In this document: piece by piece, positions 63,724-64,000 of the stretch
How positions within the stretch are numbered: position 1 is the stretch's first letter
Layout: every line of letters starts with the position of its first letter
DNA from: Glycomyces sp040645615
GTDB taxonomy: Bacteria; Actinomycetota; Actinomycetes; Mycobacteriales; Micromonosporaceae
DNA length: 64,000 nt
Direction of reading: 5' to 3'
NCBI RefSeq assembly: GCF_040645615.1
Contig: NZ_JBEYYO010000018.1
Coordinates: 49,069-113,068 of the forward strand
The notes under the pieces: generated by a model
Seen by the model: only the letters and a program-made list of their open reading frames with translations
Database searches by the model: none
Told to the model about the DNA's origin: nothing
Position numbers and translations under genes: made by a program

Positions 63724-64000
63724 ACAGCCCAAACGATGCTCCACATCGAGTTATCCACAGGGGAAAAATAATTCTTGGCAACCCTTGACGGTCATGTGAT
63801 TGTTGGTAGATAAAAACGTCTGATTTCGCCGGTGGTGGTGGATGTGCGGATCAGGGGTACCGGTTCTGGCAGGACCGGCGGAGAAGTGGGGATCTCCGGA
63901 GCCGTCGTCAAGTCCGAGCGCGGTGGCCACCGCGCTCGGCTCCTGCCAGGACACCTCGCGAGGAAGATCGCGGGCGGATCGCAACCAGCGATCCGCCCGC
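63724..64000. other. Intergenic region with DnaA-box-like site and two palindromes
   Basis: No gene is convincing. TTATCCACA at 63751-63759 is a perfect DnaA box, followed by an A/T-rich stretch (63762-63812) unusual for this genome. A perfect 26-bp palindrome spans 63914-63939 (ends CCGAGC/GCTCGG, centre GGCC). A 13-bp perfect stem with loop AACCA spans 63970-64000 at the window end. The last hairpin is probably a terminator for a gene beyond the window. A single DnaA box does not define an origin. Confidence 0.5.

Noticed and set aside
63751..63812. Chromosomal origin of replication
   Set aside because: Only one DnaA box is visible, and dnaA, dnaN and a DnaA-box cluster are absent.

Overview
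The window is high-GC actinobacterial DNA with overwhelmingly G/C third codon positions, ATGA/GTGA start-stop overlaps inside operons, many GTG starts and GC-rich hairpin terminators. A Glycomyces- or Streptomyces-like soil actinomycete fits, but no rRNA or tRNA is present to fix the genus. The left 1.8 kb is lower in GC and looks like the edge of a mobile element (DUF2637/SpdB-like protein plus orphans). It abuts an aldo/keto reductase that has lost its N-terminus.

Layout: 2.9-5.1 kb holds a small alarmone synthetase, a secreted four-cysteine protein and a CDF metal exporter. 5.3-10.7 kb is a tripartite tricarboxylate transporter operon (tctCBA), divergent from a CitA/CitB-type two-component system. 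10.8-12.8 kb has a GyrI-like protein, a 49-aa secreted peptide and a LuxR-type regulator.

The centrepiece is 13.1-27.3 kb, a tightly coupled operon built around an amino-group carrier protein (LysW/AmCP). It encodes LysW, a LysX ligase, a shrunken DegT-like protein overlapping a full DegT aminotransferase, LysY, a LysZ-LysK fusion, a split transketolase, two ATP-grasp ligases, an amidohydrolase, an SDR, an ABM-family protein and an MFS exporter. No homocitrate synthase or homoaconitase is present, so this is not primary lysine synthesis. The set matches the logic of the vazabitide-type AmCP pathway: glutamate is loaded on the carrier, phosphorylated, reduced, extended by C2 through transketolase, aminated and released as a diamino-dihydroxyheptanoate-like amino acid. 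Here it would be finished by stand-alone ATP-grasp ligases. No NRPS or PKS is seen. An MFS transporter and a GlxA/AraC-type regulator follow.

29.6-31.35 kb contains no convincing gene. It holds a hairpin-rich stretch and an exact 73-bp-period tandem array. 31.35-51.4 kb is a carbohydrate region for alpha-galactosides: a DUF5107/TPR protein, an AraC regulator, two GH97 enzymes, a sugar ABC transporter, GH36, an aldose 1-epimerase and an orphan sugar-binding lipoprotein. Four promoters here share one motif arrangement (CGTCCAGG, 17 bp, a -35-like CATTCCC, 18 bp, a -10 element), implying a small regulon. Unrelated genes (DUF1345, PrsW protease, APH-like kinase) lie inside it.

51.5-55.7 kb is a LacI, ribokinase, RpiB and MFS sugar-phosphate operon. 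55.8-63.7 kb pairs a secreted GH5 cellulase with an oligopeptide/cello-oligosaccharide-type ABC transporter and a ROK regulator. Matching inverted repeats (ATAGTTAG-N9-CTAWCTAT) sit at both promoters. The last 280 bp carry a DnaA-box-like sequence and two large perfect palindromes.
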